From NCBI RefSeq assembly GCF_013350005.1, contig NZ_JABVWW010000001.1, positions 342,862 through 406,861 of the forward strand: a DNA stretch of 64,000 nt, given 5' to 3'. The DNA comes from Methylocystis silviterrae. Its GTDB lineage: Bacteria > Pseudomonadota > Alphaproteobacteria > Rhizobiales > Beijerinckiaceae. The translations under genes were made by a program, and so were the position numbers. The notes under the pieces were generated by a model. The model saw nothing but the letters and a program-made list of their open reading frames with translations, was not told the DNA's origin and searched no databases. Shown piece by piece: positions 54,412-63,829 of this stretch (its first letter is position 1; each line of letters starts with the position of its first letter).

Positions 54412-55982
54412 TGGCGGAGAGTAGCGCAGCGGAGGTCGTCCCGCGCGCCGAGGATAGCCTGCGCGTTCTGATTATGACGCCGACGGGACGCGATGCCGCG
54501 CTCGCCGAAGACGCGCTCAATCGTGGCGGTCTTTCCAACTGCGTTTGCAGCAACGAAGAAGAGCTACGCCGGGAGATCGCGAATGGCGCAGGCTGCGTTC
54601 TTATGGCGGAGGAGGCATTGCCGCGCGATCGCGCGGTGGCCTGGGACGAGTTGTTCGGTCCTGAACCGGCCTGGTCCCAGTTGCCCGTGGTGTTGCTTCT
54701 CGCCCGCGGCCACGCTCAAAAAGATTTGGCTTTGCTCCGAACGATCGAAAAGCGCCCGAGTATAGTTTTCATCGAACGCCCTGCGCAAAAGCGCTCGCTG
54801 ATCAGCGCGCTCAAGAACGCAATTGAAGCCCGTCGCCTACAATACGCCATTCGCGATGCGCTGGACGCGCTGCAGACCGCCGATCGCCGCAAGGACGAGT
54901 TCCTCGCCGTGCTGGCCCACGAGTTGCGCAATCCTCTCGCTGTGATTTGCGCGGCGATTCACATCAAGAAGCGGCGCTCAGCCGACAGGGACGACGACAT
55001 GCTATCGGCGATCGAGAAGCAAACTCAGCAGCTCACGCGTATTGTCGACGACCTTCTGGAAGTTTCGCGCATCAGCCGCGGCAAGTTAGAGCTTCACAAG
55101 GAGCGCCTGGATCTTGTCTCGCTCGTGCGCGAAGTGTTTGAACATGGGGCCGACAAACTTCAGGCCGGGAAACATCGCAAACACTTTTACGCGCCCTCGA
55201 CAGAGCTTTTCATCGAGGGCGATCCAATTCGACTCGGTCAGGTTTTTGTAAATCTTCTCAACAACGCGGCAAAATATACAGCAGACGTCGGCGTGATCGA
55301 CGTCACGGTGATGCAGGACGGTCGTTCCGCGGTGGTCATCGTTAAGGATACGGGCGTAGGCATTCCGCCCGAAATGATCACCCGCGTTTTCGACATCTTT
55401 ACCCAGGTCGATCGCAATCTCGGAAGGGCTCAAGGCGGGATTGGCGTCGGTCTATCGCTCACCCGCAGTCTTGTAACGCTGCACGGAGGCGCAATCGAAG
55501 CCCGAAGCGGTGGCGCGGATAAGGGCAGCGAGTTCATTGTTCGGCTTCCATTGAGCCAAGCGCCGGATGCGTCGAACGTTGAACCCGCGCGAGATACAAA
55601 GGAGCGGCGCGCGTCCCAGACAAAGGTGTTGGTCGTGGACGATGACCACCTTGTCGGCAAACTCACTGGCGAGTTGATCGCCTCCTTTGGGATGGAGGTG
55701 CAGGTCGTTCCTGGCGGAGCCGAGGCGCTGGAAGTTATCTCAAAATTTCAGCCCCGCATCGTCTTTGTCGATCTCGGCATGCCCGGGATGGATGGTTACG
55801 AGACTGTCCGGAGGATCAGACAGCTTCCCGGCGGAGATTCTCTCTTCATCGCAGCGTTGTCGGGTTGGGGCCAGGCCGAGGACTTTGAGCGAAGCGCCGA
55901 GGCTGGATTTGACCGGCATTTTGTAAAACCGATCAAGATCTCAGAATTAGAAAATCTGTTCGCCTCGGAGTCGCCAACCTGA
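54408..55982 (+). CDS. Hybrid histidine kinase with C-terminal receiver
   Basis: A 524-residue cytosolic kinase without membrane helices. Residues about 18-140 look like a degenerate receiver (LRVLIMTPTGRDAALAEDAL) without a clear phospho-aspartate. The HisKA helix has the phospho-histidine at 171 (FLAVLAHELRNPLAV), the ATPase domain shows NLLNNAAKY, VKDTGVGIPPEMI and GGIGVGLSLTRSLV (N, G1, G2 boxes), and the C-terminal receiver has KVLVVDDDHLVG and the phospho-aspartate in IVFVDLGMPGMDGYETV. It is coupled to the KaiC-like gene by a 4-base overlap; KaiC plus hybrid kinase pairs are common in proteobacteria. The Hpt protein at 43.6 kb could relay its phosphate, but this is only a guess. Confidence 0.88.
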   Translation: MMAESSAAEVVPRAEDSLRVLIMTPTGRDAALAEDALNRGGLSNCVCSNEEELRREIANGAGCVLMAEEALPRDRAVAWDELFGPEPAWSQLPVVLLLARGHAQKDLALLRTIEKRPSIVFIERPAQKRSLISALKNAIEARRLQYAIRDALDALQTADRRKDEFLAVLAHELRNPLAVICAAIHIKKRRSADRDDDMLSAIEKQTQQLTRIVDDLLEVSRISRGKLELHKERLDLVSLVREVFEHGADKLQAGKHRKHFYAPSTELFIEGDPIRLGQVFVNLLNNAAKYTADVGVIDVTVMQDGRSAVVIVKDTGVGIPPEMITRVFDIFTQVDRNLGRAQGGIGVGLSLTRSLVTLHGGAIEARSGGADKGSEFIVRLPLSQAPDASNVEPARDTKERRASQTKVLVVDDDHLVGKLTGELIASFGMEVQVVPGGAEALEVISKFQPRIVFVDLGMPGMDGYETVRRIRQLPGGDSLFIAALSGWGQAEDFERSAEAGFDRHFVKPIKISELENLFASESPT

Positions 55983-56055
55983 GCACATGAGTCAGGGCGT
56001 CGTGATTCACGTCGGCTGCTCGCCGTGCGAGTTCATGTCGCCGGCCGTGCTGTCA

Positions 56056-57678
56056 TCAGCTACGGAGGCCGGGCGCCTCATGGCCCGTGCGCGCCACATA
56101 TTCCGTGTAGCCGCCGCCATAAACATGAACGCCCTCGGGCGTCAGTTCCAGCACCCGATTGGATAACGCGGCCAGGAAGCGCCGGTCGTGCGAGACGAAC
56201 AGCATGGCGCCTTCATAATTCGACAGCGCGGTGATGAGCATCTCTTTGGTCGCCAGGTCCAGATGGTTGGTGGGTTCGTCCAGCACAAGAAAGTTCGGCG
56301 GGTCGTAAAGCATTTTCGCCATGACAAGTCGCGCTTTTTCGCCGCCCGACAACACCCGGCATTTCTTCTCAACGTCGTCGCCGGAGAAACCGAAGCAGCC
56401 GGCCAATGTGCGCAGCGAGCCCTGTCCTGCCTGAGGGAATGAGTCCTCCAGCGACTGGAACACGGTGCGCTCGCCGTCCAGCAACTCCATGGCGTGTTGC
56501 GCAAAATAGCCCATTTTCACGCTGCCGCCCTGGGCGACGGCGCCGTCGTCCGGCAGTGAGGAGCCCGCCACCAATTTCAGCAACGTGGACTTGCCCGCGC
56601 CGTTGACGCCCATGACGCACCATCGCTCATTGCGGCGCACTTGAAAGTTCAGTCCCTCGTAGATTCTCCGTGCGCCGTAGCTCTTGTGCACGTTCTTCAG
56701 GGTGATCACGTCGTCGCCGGAGCGCGGCGCTGGCGGGAATTCAAACAAAATCGTCTGGCGGCGCTTGGGCGGCTCGACCCTGTCGATCTTCTCGAGCTTC
56801 TTCACGCGGCTCTGCACTTGCGCGGCGTGCGATGCGCGCGCCTTAAACCTCTCGATAAATTTGATTTCCTTGGCGAGCATGGCCTGCTGACGCTCAAATT
56901 GCGCCTGCGCCTGCTTCTCGTTCTGCGCGCGTTGTTGCTCGTAGAACACGTAATCGCCCGAATAGGTCGTCAACGCGCCGCCGTCGATTTCCACGATCTT
57001 GGTGACGATGCGGTTCATGAACTCGCGGTCGTGCGAGGTCATCAGCAGCACGCCCTCATAGGCTTTGAGGAATTCCTCCAGCCAGATCAGGCTTTCCAAA
57101 TCCAGATGGTTGCTCGGCTCGTCGAGAAGCATGGCGTCGGGGCGCATGATGAGGATGCGGGCGAGCGCCACGCGCATTTTCCAACCGCCCGACAGGGCGC
57201 CGACGTCGCCGTCCATCATCTCCTGAGTAAAACTCAGGCCCGCGAGGATTTCGCGCGCGCGGCCCTCCAGGGCGTAGCCGTCCAGCTCCTCGAAGCGTCC
57301 CTGCACCTCGCCGTAACGCTCGATGATTTGTTCCATGTCGTCCGCCCGGTCAGGATCGACCATGGCGTCCTCCAGCTGCTTCAGCTCGGCCGCCACCGCG
57401 CTGACCGGACCCGCGCCGTCCATCACCTCGGAAACGGCGCTGCGGCCAGACATCTCGCCGACGTCCTGATTGAAGTAGCCGATGGTCACGCCGCGATCGA
57501 CGGCCACCTGGCCCTCGTCGGGATGCTCCTGTCCCGTAATCATCCGGAAGAGGGTCGTCTTGCCGGCCCCGTTGGGACCGACGAGGCCGACCCTCTCGCC
57601 CTTAAGGAGCGTCGCGGAGGCCTCGATGAAGAGGATCTGATGACCGTTCTGTTTGCCGATGTTTTCGAGACGAATCAT
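56056..57678 (-). CDS. ABC-F family ATPase
   Basis: A 540-residue soluble protein with two ABC ATPase domains and no membrane part. Domain 1: Walker A GLVGPNGAGKTTLFRM, signature ALSGGWKMRVALARIL, Walker B MLLDEPSNHLDLESLIW. Domain 2: Walker A GVNGAGKSTLLKLV, signature LSGGEKARLVMAKML, Walker B LVLDEPTNHLDLATKEM. A charged linker lies between (EIKFIERFKARASHAAQVQS). It resembles YbiT-like ABC-F proteins that act on the ribosome. ATG 57678 (MIRLENIGKQNG) fits the family; 57717 is an alternative. Confidence 0.9.
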   Translation of the reverse strand: MIRLENIGKQNGHQILFIEASATLLKGERVGLVGPNGAGKTTLFRMITGQEHPDEGQVAVDRGVTIGYFNQDVGEMSGRSAVSEVMDGAGPVSAVAAELKQLEDAMVDPDRADDMEQIIERYGEVQGRFEELDGYALEGRAREILAGLSFTQEMMDGDVGALSGGWKMRVALARILIMRPDAMLLDEPSNHLDLESLIWLEEFLKAYEGVLLMTSHDREFMNRIVTKIVEIDGGALTTYSGDYVFYEQQRAQNEKQAQAQFERQQAMLAKEIKFIERFKARASHAAQVQSRVKKLEKIDRVEPPKRRQTILFEFPPAPRSGDDVITLKNVHKSYGARRIYEGLNFQVRRNERWCVMGVNGAGKSTLLKLVAGSSLPDDGAVAQGGSVKMGYFAQHAMELLDGERTVFQSLEDSFPQAGQGSLRTLAGCFGFSGDDVEKKCRVLSGGEKARLVMAKMLYDPPNFLVLDEPTNHLDLATKEMLITALSNYEGAMLFVSHDRRFLAALSNRVLELTPEGVHVYGGGYTEYVARTGHEAPGLRS

Positions 57679-57852
57679 GTGTGCAGGGGACCCGGGAAGG
57701 AAAGTTTGGGTAGCCATTAGGCCATGCGGCGCGCCAGCGGAAGAGCATTCCGAACTGTGAGCGATCTCGCCCAAGCTTCGACGGAAACATCTGCTTTGGG
57801 TCAAGATCGTGGACCAGGGGCGATGACGGCGCTGCTTACTCGCGGCGCGATT

Positions 57853-58559
57853 TCAGTCGCTTGTGCGGGAGGACCAGGTCGCATGCGAGACGCCGTCGAG
57901 GGCGGCGAGCGCCTCGACGACCGCGTCAAGCTGTTCGCCCGTCGCGCTCGACGTCGCGAGGGTCGCGACGATCTCGACGTCGTCTTCGCGTTCGTTCTCA
58001 GCAATGTCCTGGATCGGATAAGAGGCGGCTTCGAGCCGCTCGATCAAAATGTCCCGAATGGCGTCGCGCCGCTCGCCGTGACGCGGACGTCATAGATCGC
58101 TTCCGTCGCGGTTTCGTCGATCGGCGTACGTTCGATCAGACGCACGAGTGGTCGAAGGAGCGTGTTGCCAGCCAGCACGAAACCCGCCAGCAATAGGGCT
58201 TCCGCCGGACGGTCGGCGCCGGCGAAGCCGCCCGTCACCGCCGAGCACCAGACGGTCGCCGCTGTGCTCAGTCCGCGGATATTCATGCCTTCCTTGATGA
58301 TCACGCCAGCGCCGAGAAAGCCGACGCCCGACGCCACATAGGCCAGCACCTGGGTCGCACCCTGATTGCCCATGAGCCGCATGCCGAGATCGACGAAAGC
58401 GGACGCGCCGAGCGCGACGAGAGCGTTAATCCGCAACCCGGCGGTGCGCTGCCGATACTGGCGCTCCGCGCCGATCGCGGTCCCGAGAACGAACGCCACG
58501 AGCAGCGACACAAACGTATTGAGAATTTCCGCGCCGTCGAAATTTGCAATGGCGTTCAT
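57853..58559 (-). pseudogene. MgtC/SapB-family gene, frameshifted
   Basis: The 5' part (58559-58044) encodes MNAIANFDGAEILNTFVSLL, several helices and GNQGATQVLAYVASGVGFLG, a normal MgtC membrane domain of about 160 residues. It then stops after GATPFGTF. The usual C-terminal ACT-like domain follows in another frame (58047-57853: IERLEAASYPIQDIAENERE, VEALAALDGVSHATWSSRTS). Deleting two bases of the GCGC near 58064-58070 gives a continuous SGDAIRDILIERLEAASYP. So either the gene is a recent pseudogene, the read has an error, or the protein is made without the ACT domain. Function of the family includes magnesium/acid adaptation. Confidence 0.75.
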
Positions 58560-58865
58560 GGCCTAAATCCATCGGCGTTCCGCTTCTCGGCTTATAGAAG
58601 GCCGGAGGAAGCTTGTCGCGGCCGACGCCGCGGTCACGCGCAATGTTGACCCTGAGGCGACGCTCCTGTATGAAGACTGCGCTGCGCCGCAGCATGAGGC
58701 GCTCCAGCCGCGTAGGTTGACGTTTTCGTCGACGAGCTGTCGAGCGCCCCCTTTTCCCACGCCGAGGCCCGTTACGCGGGGCCGACTCTTTTTTGGTCCT
58801 GAGCTGGCGCTCTCCTCGCCGGTCCTCGTGGCTCGAATCGACAACTGAAAGCAACAACTGACGTG
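58560..58865. other. 306-bp region upstream of the DEAD-box gene
   Basis: Divergent promoters of mgtC and the helicase must lie here. No gene is supported. GGCCC (58766-58770) and GGGCC (58779-58783) form a short stem followed after five bases by TTTTTT (58789-58794), a possible attenuator or weak terminator about 70 bases before the helicase start. Confidence 0.45.
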
Positions 58866-60194
58866 ATGACATTCTCCGATCTCGGCTTGAACGAGATCCT
58901 GCTGCGCGCGCTTGAGCGCGAAGGCTACACAACTCCCACCCCGGTCCAGGCGCAGGCTATTCCTGCGCTTCTGCAAGGTCGCGACCTTCTCGGCGTGGCC
59001 CAGACCGGCACCGGCAAGACGGCGGCCTTCGCTCTGCCGATCCTGCACCGGCTGCTGGCCGACAAGCGGCGCCCGGCGCCCAACACGGCGCGCGCGCTGA
59101 TTCTCGCGCCGACACGCGAACTCGCGGCGCAGATCGCCGACAGTTTCCGCTCGTACGGCCATTTCTTTCGTCCAAGCGTCGGCGTCATCGTCGGCGGGGT
59201 GTCGCATCGTCCGCAAAATGAAATGCTGGCGCGCGGCCTCGACGTTCTGGTGGCGACGCCCGGGCGTCTGCTCGACCATCTCGGCAGCGGCCGTTTGAAG
59301 CTCGCGACGACCGAAGTGCTCGTTCTCGACGAAGCCGACCATATGCTCGATCTTGGATTTATCGTTCCGATCCGCCAGATCGTCGCGAAATTGCCGAAGC
59401 AACGCCAAACGCTGCTGTTCTCGGCGACGATGCCGCGGGAGATCTCCACGCTCGCGGACGACATGCTGCGCGATCCGACGAAAGTCTCGGTGACGCCGGC
59501 CGCGACCACCGCCGAGCGTGTCGCGCAACATGTCTATCTGGTCTCGGGCGGCGCCAAGCGCGACCTGCTCGTCGAACTGTTGAACGACCGCCAGATTTCG
59601 CGCGCGATCGTGTTTACGCGCACCAAGCGCGGCGCCGATCGCGTCGCGCAGCATCTGGAGAGCGCCGGCGTCGGCGCCGACGCGATCCACGGGAACAAGA
59701 GCCAGAGCCAGCGGCTGCGCGCGCTTGACGGTTTCCGCAAGGGCCGCACGCGGGTGCTTGTCGCGACCGACATCGCTGCGCGCGGCATCGACGTCGACGG
59801 CGTGACGCATGTCGTCAATTTCGAATTGCCGGAAGTTGCAGAAGCCTATGTGCATCGCATCGGCCGTACTGCGCGAGCCGGCGCGACCGGCCAGGCGATT
59901 TCGCTCTGCGACAATGGCGAGCGGCCGTTGCTGCGCGCGATCGAAAAGCTGACGCGTCAGACGCTTGAATTTACTGACCGGCGCGCCGAAGGCGCCCGCC
60001 AGGATGACGGCGACTCCGCACGCCCGGCGCCTAAGAGGCCGAATTCGCCGTCGCCGCATCGAAACGGCGCGCAGCATCCGCGTCGCGAGGGACAGCGTCC
60101 CGCGGCAAAGCGACCGGGCGCCTCTTTCAATGGACAGAAGCGCCCCGCAAATGGCGGCGCGCGTCATAAGCAGGCGAACCGTCCGCAGGGATAA
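58866..60194 (+). CDS. DEAD-box RNA helicase (RhlE-like)
   Basis: ATP-dependent RNA helicase of 442 residues. Motifs in order: Q-motif PTPVQAQAIPALL, motif I VAQTGTGKTAAFAL, Ia APTRELAAQIAD, Ib TPGRLLDHL, II VLDEADHMLDLGF, III LLFSATMP, IV IVFTRTKRGAD, V ATDIAARGIDVDG, VI YVHRIGRTARAG. A basic, low-complexity C-terminus (PAPKRPNSPSPHRNGAQHPR) is typical of RhlE and probably binds RNA. GTG 58863 is one codon earlier than ATG 58866. Roles in this group include ribosome maturation and cold adaptation. Confidence 0.92.
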   Translation: MTFSDLGLNEILLRALEREGYTTPTPVQAQAIPALLQGRDLLGVAQTGTGKTAAFALPILHRLLADKRRPAPNTARALILAPTRELAAQIADSFRSYGHFFRPSVGVIVGGVSHRPQNEMLARGLDVLVATPGRLLDHLGSGRLKLATTEVLVLDEADHMLDLGFIVPIRQIVAKLPKQRQTLLFSATMPREISTLADDMLRDPTKVSVTPAATTAERVAQHVYLVSGGAKRDLLVELLNDRQISRAIVFTRTKRGADRVAQHLESAGVGADAIHGNKSQSQRLRALDGFRKGRTRVLVATDIAARGIDVDGVTHVVNFELPEVAEAYVHRIGRTARAGATGQAISLCDNGERPLLRAIEKLTRQTLEFTDRRAEGARQDDGDSARPAPKRPNSPSPHRNGAQHPRREGQRPAAKRPGASFNGQKRPANGGARHKQANRPQG

Positions 60195-60231
60195 ACGCTA
60201 TAGTCATGGCCGCTTCGAATCGAGGGCGGCC

Positions 60232-61698
60232 ATGATCTACGATCTTCTCATTGTCGGCGGCGGGATCAACGGCTGCGCCATCGCTCGCGACGCCGCCGGC
60301 CGCGGCCTCGCCGTCAGGCTCGTCGAGCAGGGCGATCTCGCGCAAGGCACGTCGTCCGCCTCGACGAAGCTCATCCATGGCGGTCTGCGCTATCTCGAGC
60401 TCTATGAATTTCGCCTCGTGCATGAAGCGCTGGCCGAACGCGAACTGCTGCTCGCCGCCGCGCCGCACATCATCTGGCCCTTAAAATTCGTTCTGCCCTA
60501 CGAAAAAGGGCTGCGGCCCGTCTGGCTGCTGCGTCTCGGACTTTTCATTTACGACCACCTTGCGCGCCGCAAGCGCCTCGAAGCCTCGCATATGGTGATG
60601 CTTTCGCAGGATGCGCTTGGCGCGCCGCTGCGCGACGCTTACCGCGTCGGCTTCACCTACGCCGATTGCTGGGTGGACGATTCGCGCCTTGTCGTGTTGA
60701 ACGCACGCGACGCGGCGGAGCGCGGCGCGACGATCAGCGTCGGCGCAAGGCTTGTTCACGCCGCGCGACAGGGCGACCGCTGGCGCGCGACGCTCGCGGA
60801 CGGCGAGACGATTGAGGCGCACGCGCTGGTCAACGCCGCCGGCCCCTGGGTGTCGCAGGTGATCGAAGACGCGCTGCACATCCATTCGCGCAAACATGTG
60901 CGGCTCGTGAAGGGCTCGCATCTCGTTCTGCGCAAGCTCTTCGAGGGCGCACACGCCTATATCTTGCAGAACCCCGACGGCCGCATCGTTTTTGCGATCC
61001 CCTATGAGCGCGACTTCACGCTCATCGGCACGACCGACGTTTCCTATGACGGCCTTCCTGGCGCCGTGGCGATCAGCGACGCAGAGACGGACTATCTGCT
61101 CAATTCGCTCAATCATTTCTTACGCGTTCCAGCGACCCGCGATGACATCGCGTCAAGCTACGCCGGCCTGCGTCCGCTCTATGACGATGGGGCGCTGAAA
61201 GCGTCGGTCGTGACGCGCGATTATGCTTTCGATCTCGATGCGCCAGAAGACGCGGCGCCGTCGCTGTCGATCTTCGGCGGCAAAATTACGACAGCGCGCC
61301 GGCTTGCCGAACATGCGCTGAGTGAACTCTCGCGCTTTCTTCCCGCGCATGGCGAGGCCTGGACGGCGGACGCGATCTTGCCCGGCGGCGACATGCCGCA
61401 AGGTTTCGGCAGCTTTCTTGCCGATCTCAAGCGCGAAAAGCCATTTCTCGGCGATGAATTGGCGCTGCGCCTCGCGCGCGCCTATGGGACCCGCGTCTTT
61501 CAGATATTGGAGGATGCACGAGCGTTGAGCGATCTTGGCCGTGATTTCGGCTGCGGCCTGACCGAGGCGGAGATCGCCTATCTGCGCGAGAAGGAATGGG
61601 CGCGGACCGCCGACGACATTCTCTGGCGCCGCTCGAAGCTCGGGCTGCATATGAATGACGCGCAGCAGAGAACGCTGCGTGAGTTTATCGGCGCCTGA
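60232..61698 (+). CDS. glpD: Aerobic glycerol-3-phosphate dehydrogenase
   Basis: Membrane-associated FAD enzyme of 488 residues that oxidises sn-glycerol 3-phosphate to dihydroxyacetone phosphate and passes electrons to quinone. The FAD motif is IYDLLIVGGGINGCAIARDA, with SSASTKLIHGGLRYLELYEF, GTTDVSYDG and FGGKITTARRLAEHAL as family blocks; the C-terminal helical domain (FGCGLTEAEIAYLREKEW) is present. ATG 60232 follows GAGGGCGGCC. It follows the helicase gene after 37 bases. No glpK or glpF is adjacent. Confidence 0.92.
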   Translation: MIYDLLIVGGGINGCAIARDAAGRGLAVRLVEQGDLAQGTSSASTKLIHGGLRYLELYEFRLVHEALAERELLLAAAPHIIWPLKFVLPYEKGLRPVWLLRLGLFIYDHLARRKRLEASHMVMLSQDALGAPLRDAYRVGFTYADCWVDDSRLVVLNARDAAERGATISVGARLVHAARQGDRWRATLADGETIEAHALVNAAGPWVSQVIEDALHIHSRKHVRLVKGSHLVLRKLFEGAHAYILQNPDGRIVFAIPYERDFTLIGTTDVSYDGLPGAVAISDAETDYLLNSLNHFLRVPATRDDIASSYAGLRPLYDDGALKASVVTRDYAFDLDAPEDAAPSLSIFGGKITTARRLAEHALSELSRFLPAHGEAWTADAILPGGDMPQGFGSFLADLKREKPFLGDELALRLARAYGTRVFQILEDARALSDLGRDFGCGLTEAEIAYLREKEWARTADDILWRRSKLGLHMNDAQQRTLREFIGA

Positions 61699-61708
61699 CA
61701 ATTGCCGC

Positions 61709-61817
61709 GCGTCATGGCCGCGCTTGTCGCGGCCATCCACGCGTCGCCGCCACGGTCCAGTGACGATCATTCCGCGATGTCCTGGCGTGGATGGCCGGCA
61801 CAAGGCCGGCCATGACG
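61709..61817. repeat. Pair of palindromic intergenic repeats between convergent genes
   Basis: Two hairpins with 9-bp perfect stems: 61714-61722 with 61728-61736, and 61791-61799 with 61805-61813. The outer sequences CGTCATGGCC at the left and GGCCATGACG at the right are also inverted copies, so the pair forms one larger inverted repeat. This CATGGCCG...CGGCCAT type recurs between genes in many Hyphomicrobiales, from memory. It may terminate transcripts of both glpD and the acyl-CoA dehydrogenase. Confidence 0.7.
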
Positions 61818-61842
61818 TCGTTGGATTGCCTTCCGGATTCCC

Positions 61843-63582
61843 TCACTCCCCAAGCCCCGCATGCGACTTGTTCACCGACGCGCCGCCGTCGATCACGGTC
61901 TTCGCCAATCCAGGCGCGGCGATCGCGATATTGTCGGCAAAGAAGCGGGCGAGCGCGGCGTAGCGTTGCGCATTCGGATCGGCTTCGCGCTGCGCGCGCT
62001 TCGCGCCTTTGACGAGCAAGGTTGCGCCGCGGGCCAGCGCGAAGAGGCGCAGATAGGGCGTCGCGCCGGCGAGCGCGCCGGCGAGCTCGGTTTCGGTGAG
62101 AAACGCGCTCGCCCGCGCTAGCGCCTCGACACTCTCGCGCAACGCCTCGCGCGCGACATCGGCTTCGGCCGCGATGGCGCGCATGTCGTCGATCTCGCGC
62201 GCGAGCGCCACGCCGTCGCCGCCGCGGATCTTGCGCGTCACGAGATCAATCGACTGAATGCCGTTCGTGCCTTCGTAAATGGCGCAGATGCGCGCGTCGC
62301 GCATGAGCTGCGCAACCCCGGTCTCCTCGATATAGCCCATGCCGCCGAAGACCTGAATGGCGAGCGAGGTCGTCTCATTGGCGATATCGGTCGAAAACGC
62401 CTTGGCGACGGGCGTCAGGAGAGAAGCGCGCTCATGCGCCGCCGCCGCGCGCGCCGGATCGCTGTCGCGATGCGCGTGATCGATCGCGGCGGCGGTCTCG
62501 TAGCAGAGCGCCCGAGCGGCGGCAGTCGAACTCGCCATGGTTAGCAACATGCGCGCGACGTCCGGATGCTTGATGATCGCGCTCGTCTCCTTGGCGCCAG
62601 GCGCGCGCCCCTGCTTGCGCTCGCGGGCGTATCCGAGCGCCATTTGTGTCGCGCGGTCGGCGAGCGCCACGCCTTGCAGTCCGACGGAGAGGCGGGCGTT
62701 GTTCATCATGGTGAACATGCAGGCGAGGCCCTTGTTCTCCTCGCCGATGAGATAAGCGACCGCGCCATCTTCATCGCCATAGATCATGGTGCAGGTCGGC
62801 GAACCGTGGATTCCGAGCTTGTGCTCGATGCCGGCGCACCGCACATCGTTGCGGCGCGTGAAGCCGCCCGTGTCATCGGGCAGGAATTTCGGCGCCAGGA
62901 ACAGCGAAATGCCGCGCGTGCCGGGGGGAGCGTCGGGAAGGCGCGCCAGGACGAGATGGACGATATTAGGCGCGAGATCATGCTCGCCATAGGTGATGAA
63001 GATTTTCTGGCCGAAGAGGCGGTAGGAGCCGTCGGGCGCGCGTTCGGCGCGCGTGCGCATCAATCCGAGATCGGAGCCGGCGCCGGGCTCGGTCAGATTC
63101 ATCGTCGCCGTCCATTCGCCGCTGACGATTCTGCGCAGATAAGTTTCCTTCAGCGCGTCGCTGGCATGCGCCTCCATCGCCTCGATCGCGCCATGGCCAA
63201 GCAACGGGCAGACGGCGAACGCCATGTTGGCGGCGTTCCAGATCTCCGTGCAGCCGGCGTTGAGCAGGGCAGGCAGCTCCAGTCCGCCATAGTCCTCGCC
63301 GGCCGCGATGGCGTTCCAGCCGCCTTCTTTCCATTGCGCGTAGGCCTCTCGCCAGCCGGGAGGCGTCGTGACGGCGCCATTGGCGTATGTCGCGCCCACG
63401 CGATCGCCGATCTGATCGAGCGGCAGCAGAACCTGTTCGGCGAATTTGGCCGCCTCCACCAGGGTCTGTTCGGCGACGCCGTCGGCGAGATCGACAAATA
63501 TGCCGCCGGTCTCCATTACGCCTTCGCCGGCCGCGAGGCGGAGCGCGAAGAGAATGTCGTCGAGCGGCGCGCGGTAAGTCAT
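61843..63582 (-). CDS. Acyl-CoA dehydrogenase (long form, AcdA/DmdC-like)
   Basis: FAD enzyme of 579 residues that introduces a 2,3-double bond in an acyl-CoA and passes electrons to ETF. The N-terminal extension MTYRAPLDDILFALRLAAGE is typical of the long group that includes 3-methylmercaptopropionyl-CoA dehydrogenase (DmdC). Core motifs are ATMNLTEPGAGSDLGLMRT, FITYGEHDLAPNIVHLVLAR and IQVFGGMGYIEETGVAQLMR, with the catalytic base in ARICAIYEGTNGIQSIDLV. A C-terminal helical extension of about 120 residues follows. Substrate cannot be set from sequence alone. EtfQO at 13 kb could accept its electrons through ETF. Confidence 0.9.
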   Translation of the reverse strand: MTYRAPLDDILFALRLAAGEGVMETGGIFVDLADGVAEQTLVEAAKFAEQVLLPLDQIGDRVGATYANGAVTTPPGWREAYAQWKEGGWNAIAAGEDYGGLELPALLNAGCTEIWNAANMAFAVCPLLGHGAIEAMEAHASDALKETYLRRIVSGEWTATMNLTEPGAGSDLGLMRTRAERAPDGSYRLFGQKIFITYGEHDLAPNIVHLVLARLPDAPPGTRGISLFLAPKFLPDDTGGFTRRNDVRCAGIEHKLGIHGSPTCTMIYGDEDGAVAYLIGEENKGLACMFTMMNNARLSVGLQGVALADRATQMALGYARERKQGRAPGAKETSAIIKHPDVARMLLTMASSTAAARALCYETAAAIDHAHRDSDPARAAAAHERASLLTPVAKAFSTDIANETTSLAIQVFGGMGYIEETGVAQLMRDARICAIYEGTNGIQSIDLVTRKIRGGDGVALAREIDDMRAIAAEADVAREALRESVEALARASAFLTETELAGALAGATPYLRLFALARGATLLVKGAKRAQREADPNAQRYAALARFFADNIAIAAPGLAKTVIDGGASVNKSHAGLGE

Positions 63583-63829
63583 CCGAATGTCCCTGACATG
63601 AATCGATACACGAAATTTAGCGCGCTGCCTTGACGGGTGGGGCCCGCGCGCTTCGCCGTTGGCTGGTTGCCTTCGAAAAATGTTCGCGCTAAAGTTGTAT
63701 AATATTTTAGCCGAAAGGCTGGACCTTGCTTACGGATCCCTTTCCAGAGCACCGGGGCTATCGGGAGCCGAGTAGCAAAAGGACACACGAGATTCATTCT
63801 TCAACCCTTTTATATGAAAGGACGAATAT

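Noticed and set aside
58563..60167. 534-codon minus-strand open frame
   Set aside because: Covers the DEAD-box helicase, whose nine motifs are certain, on the opposite strand; composition is typical of shadow frames.
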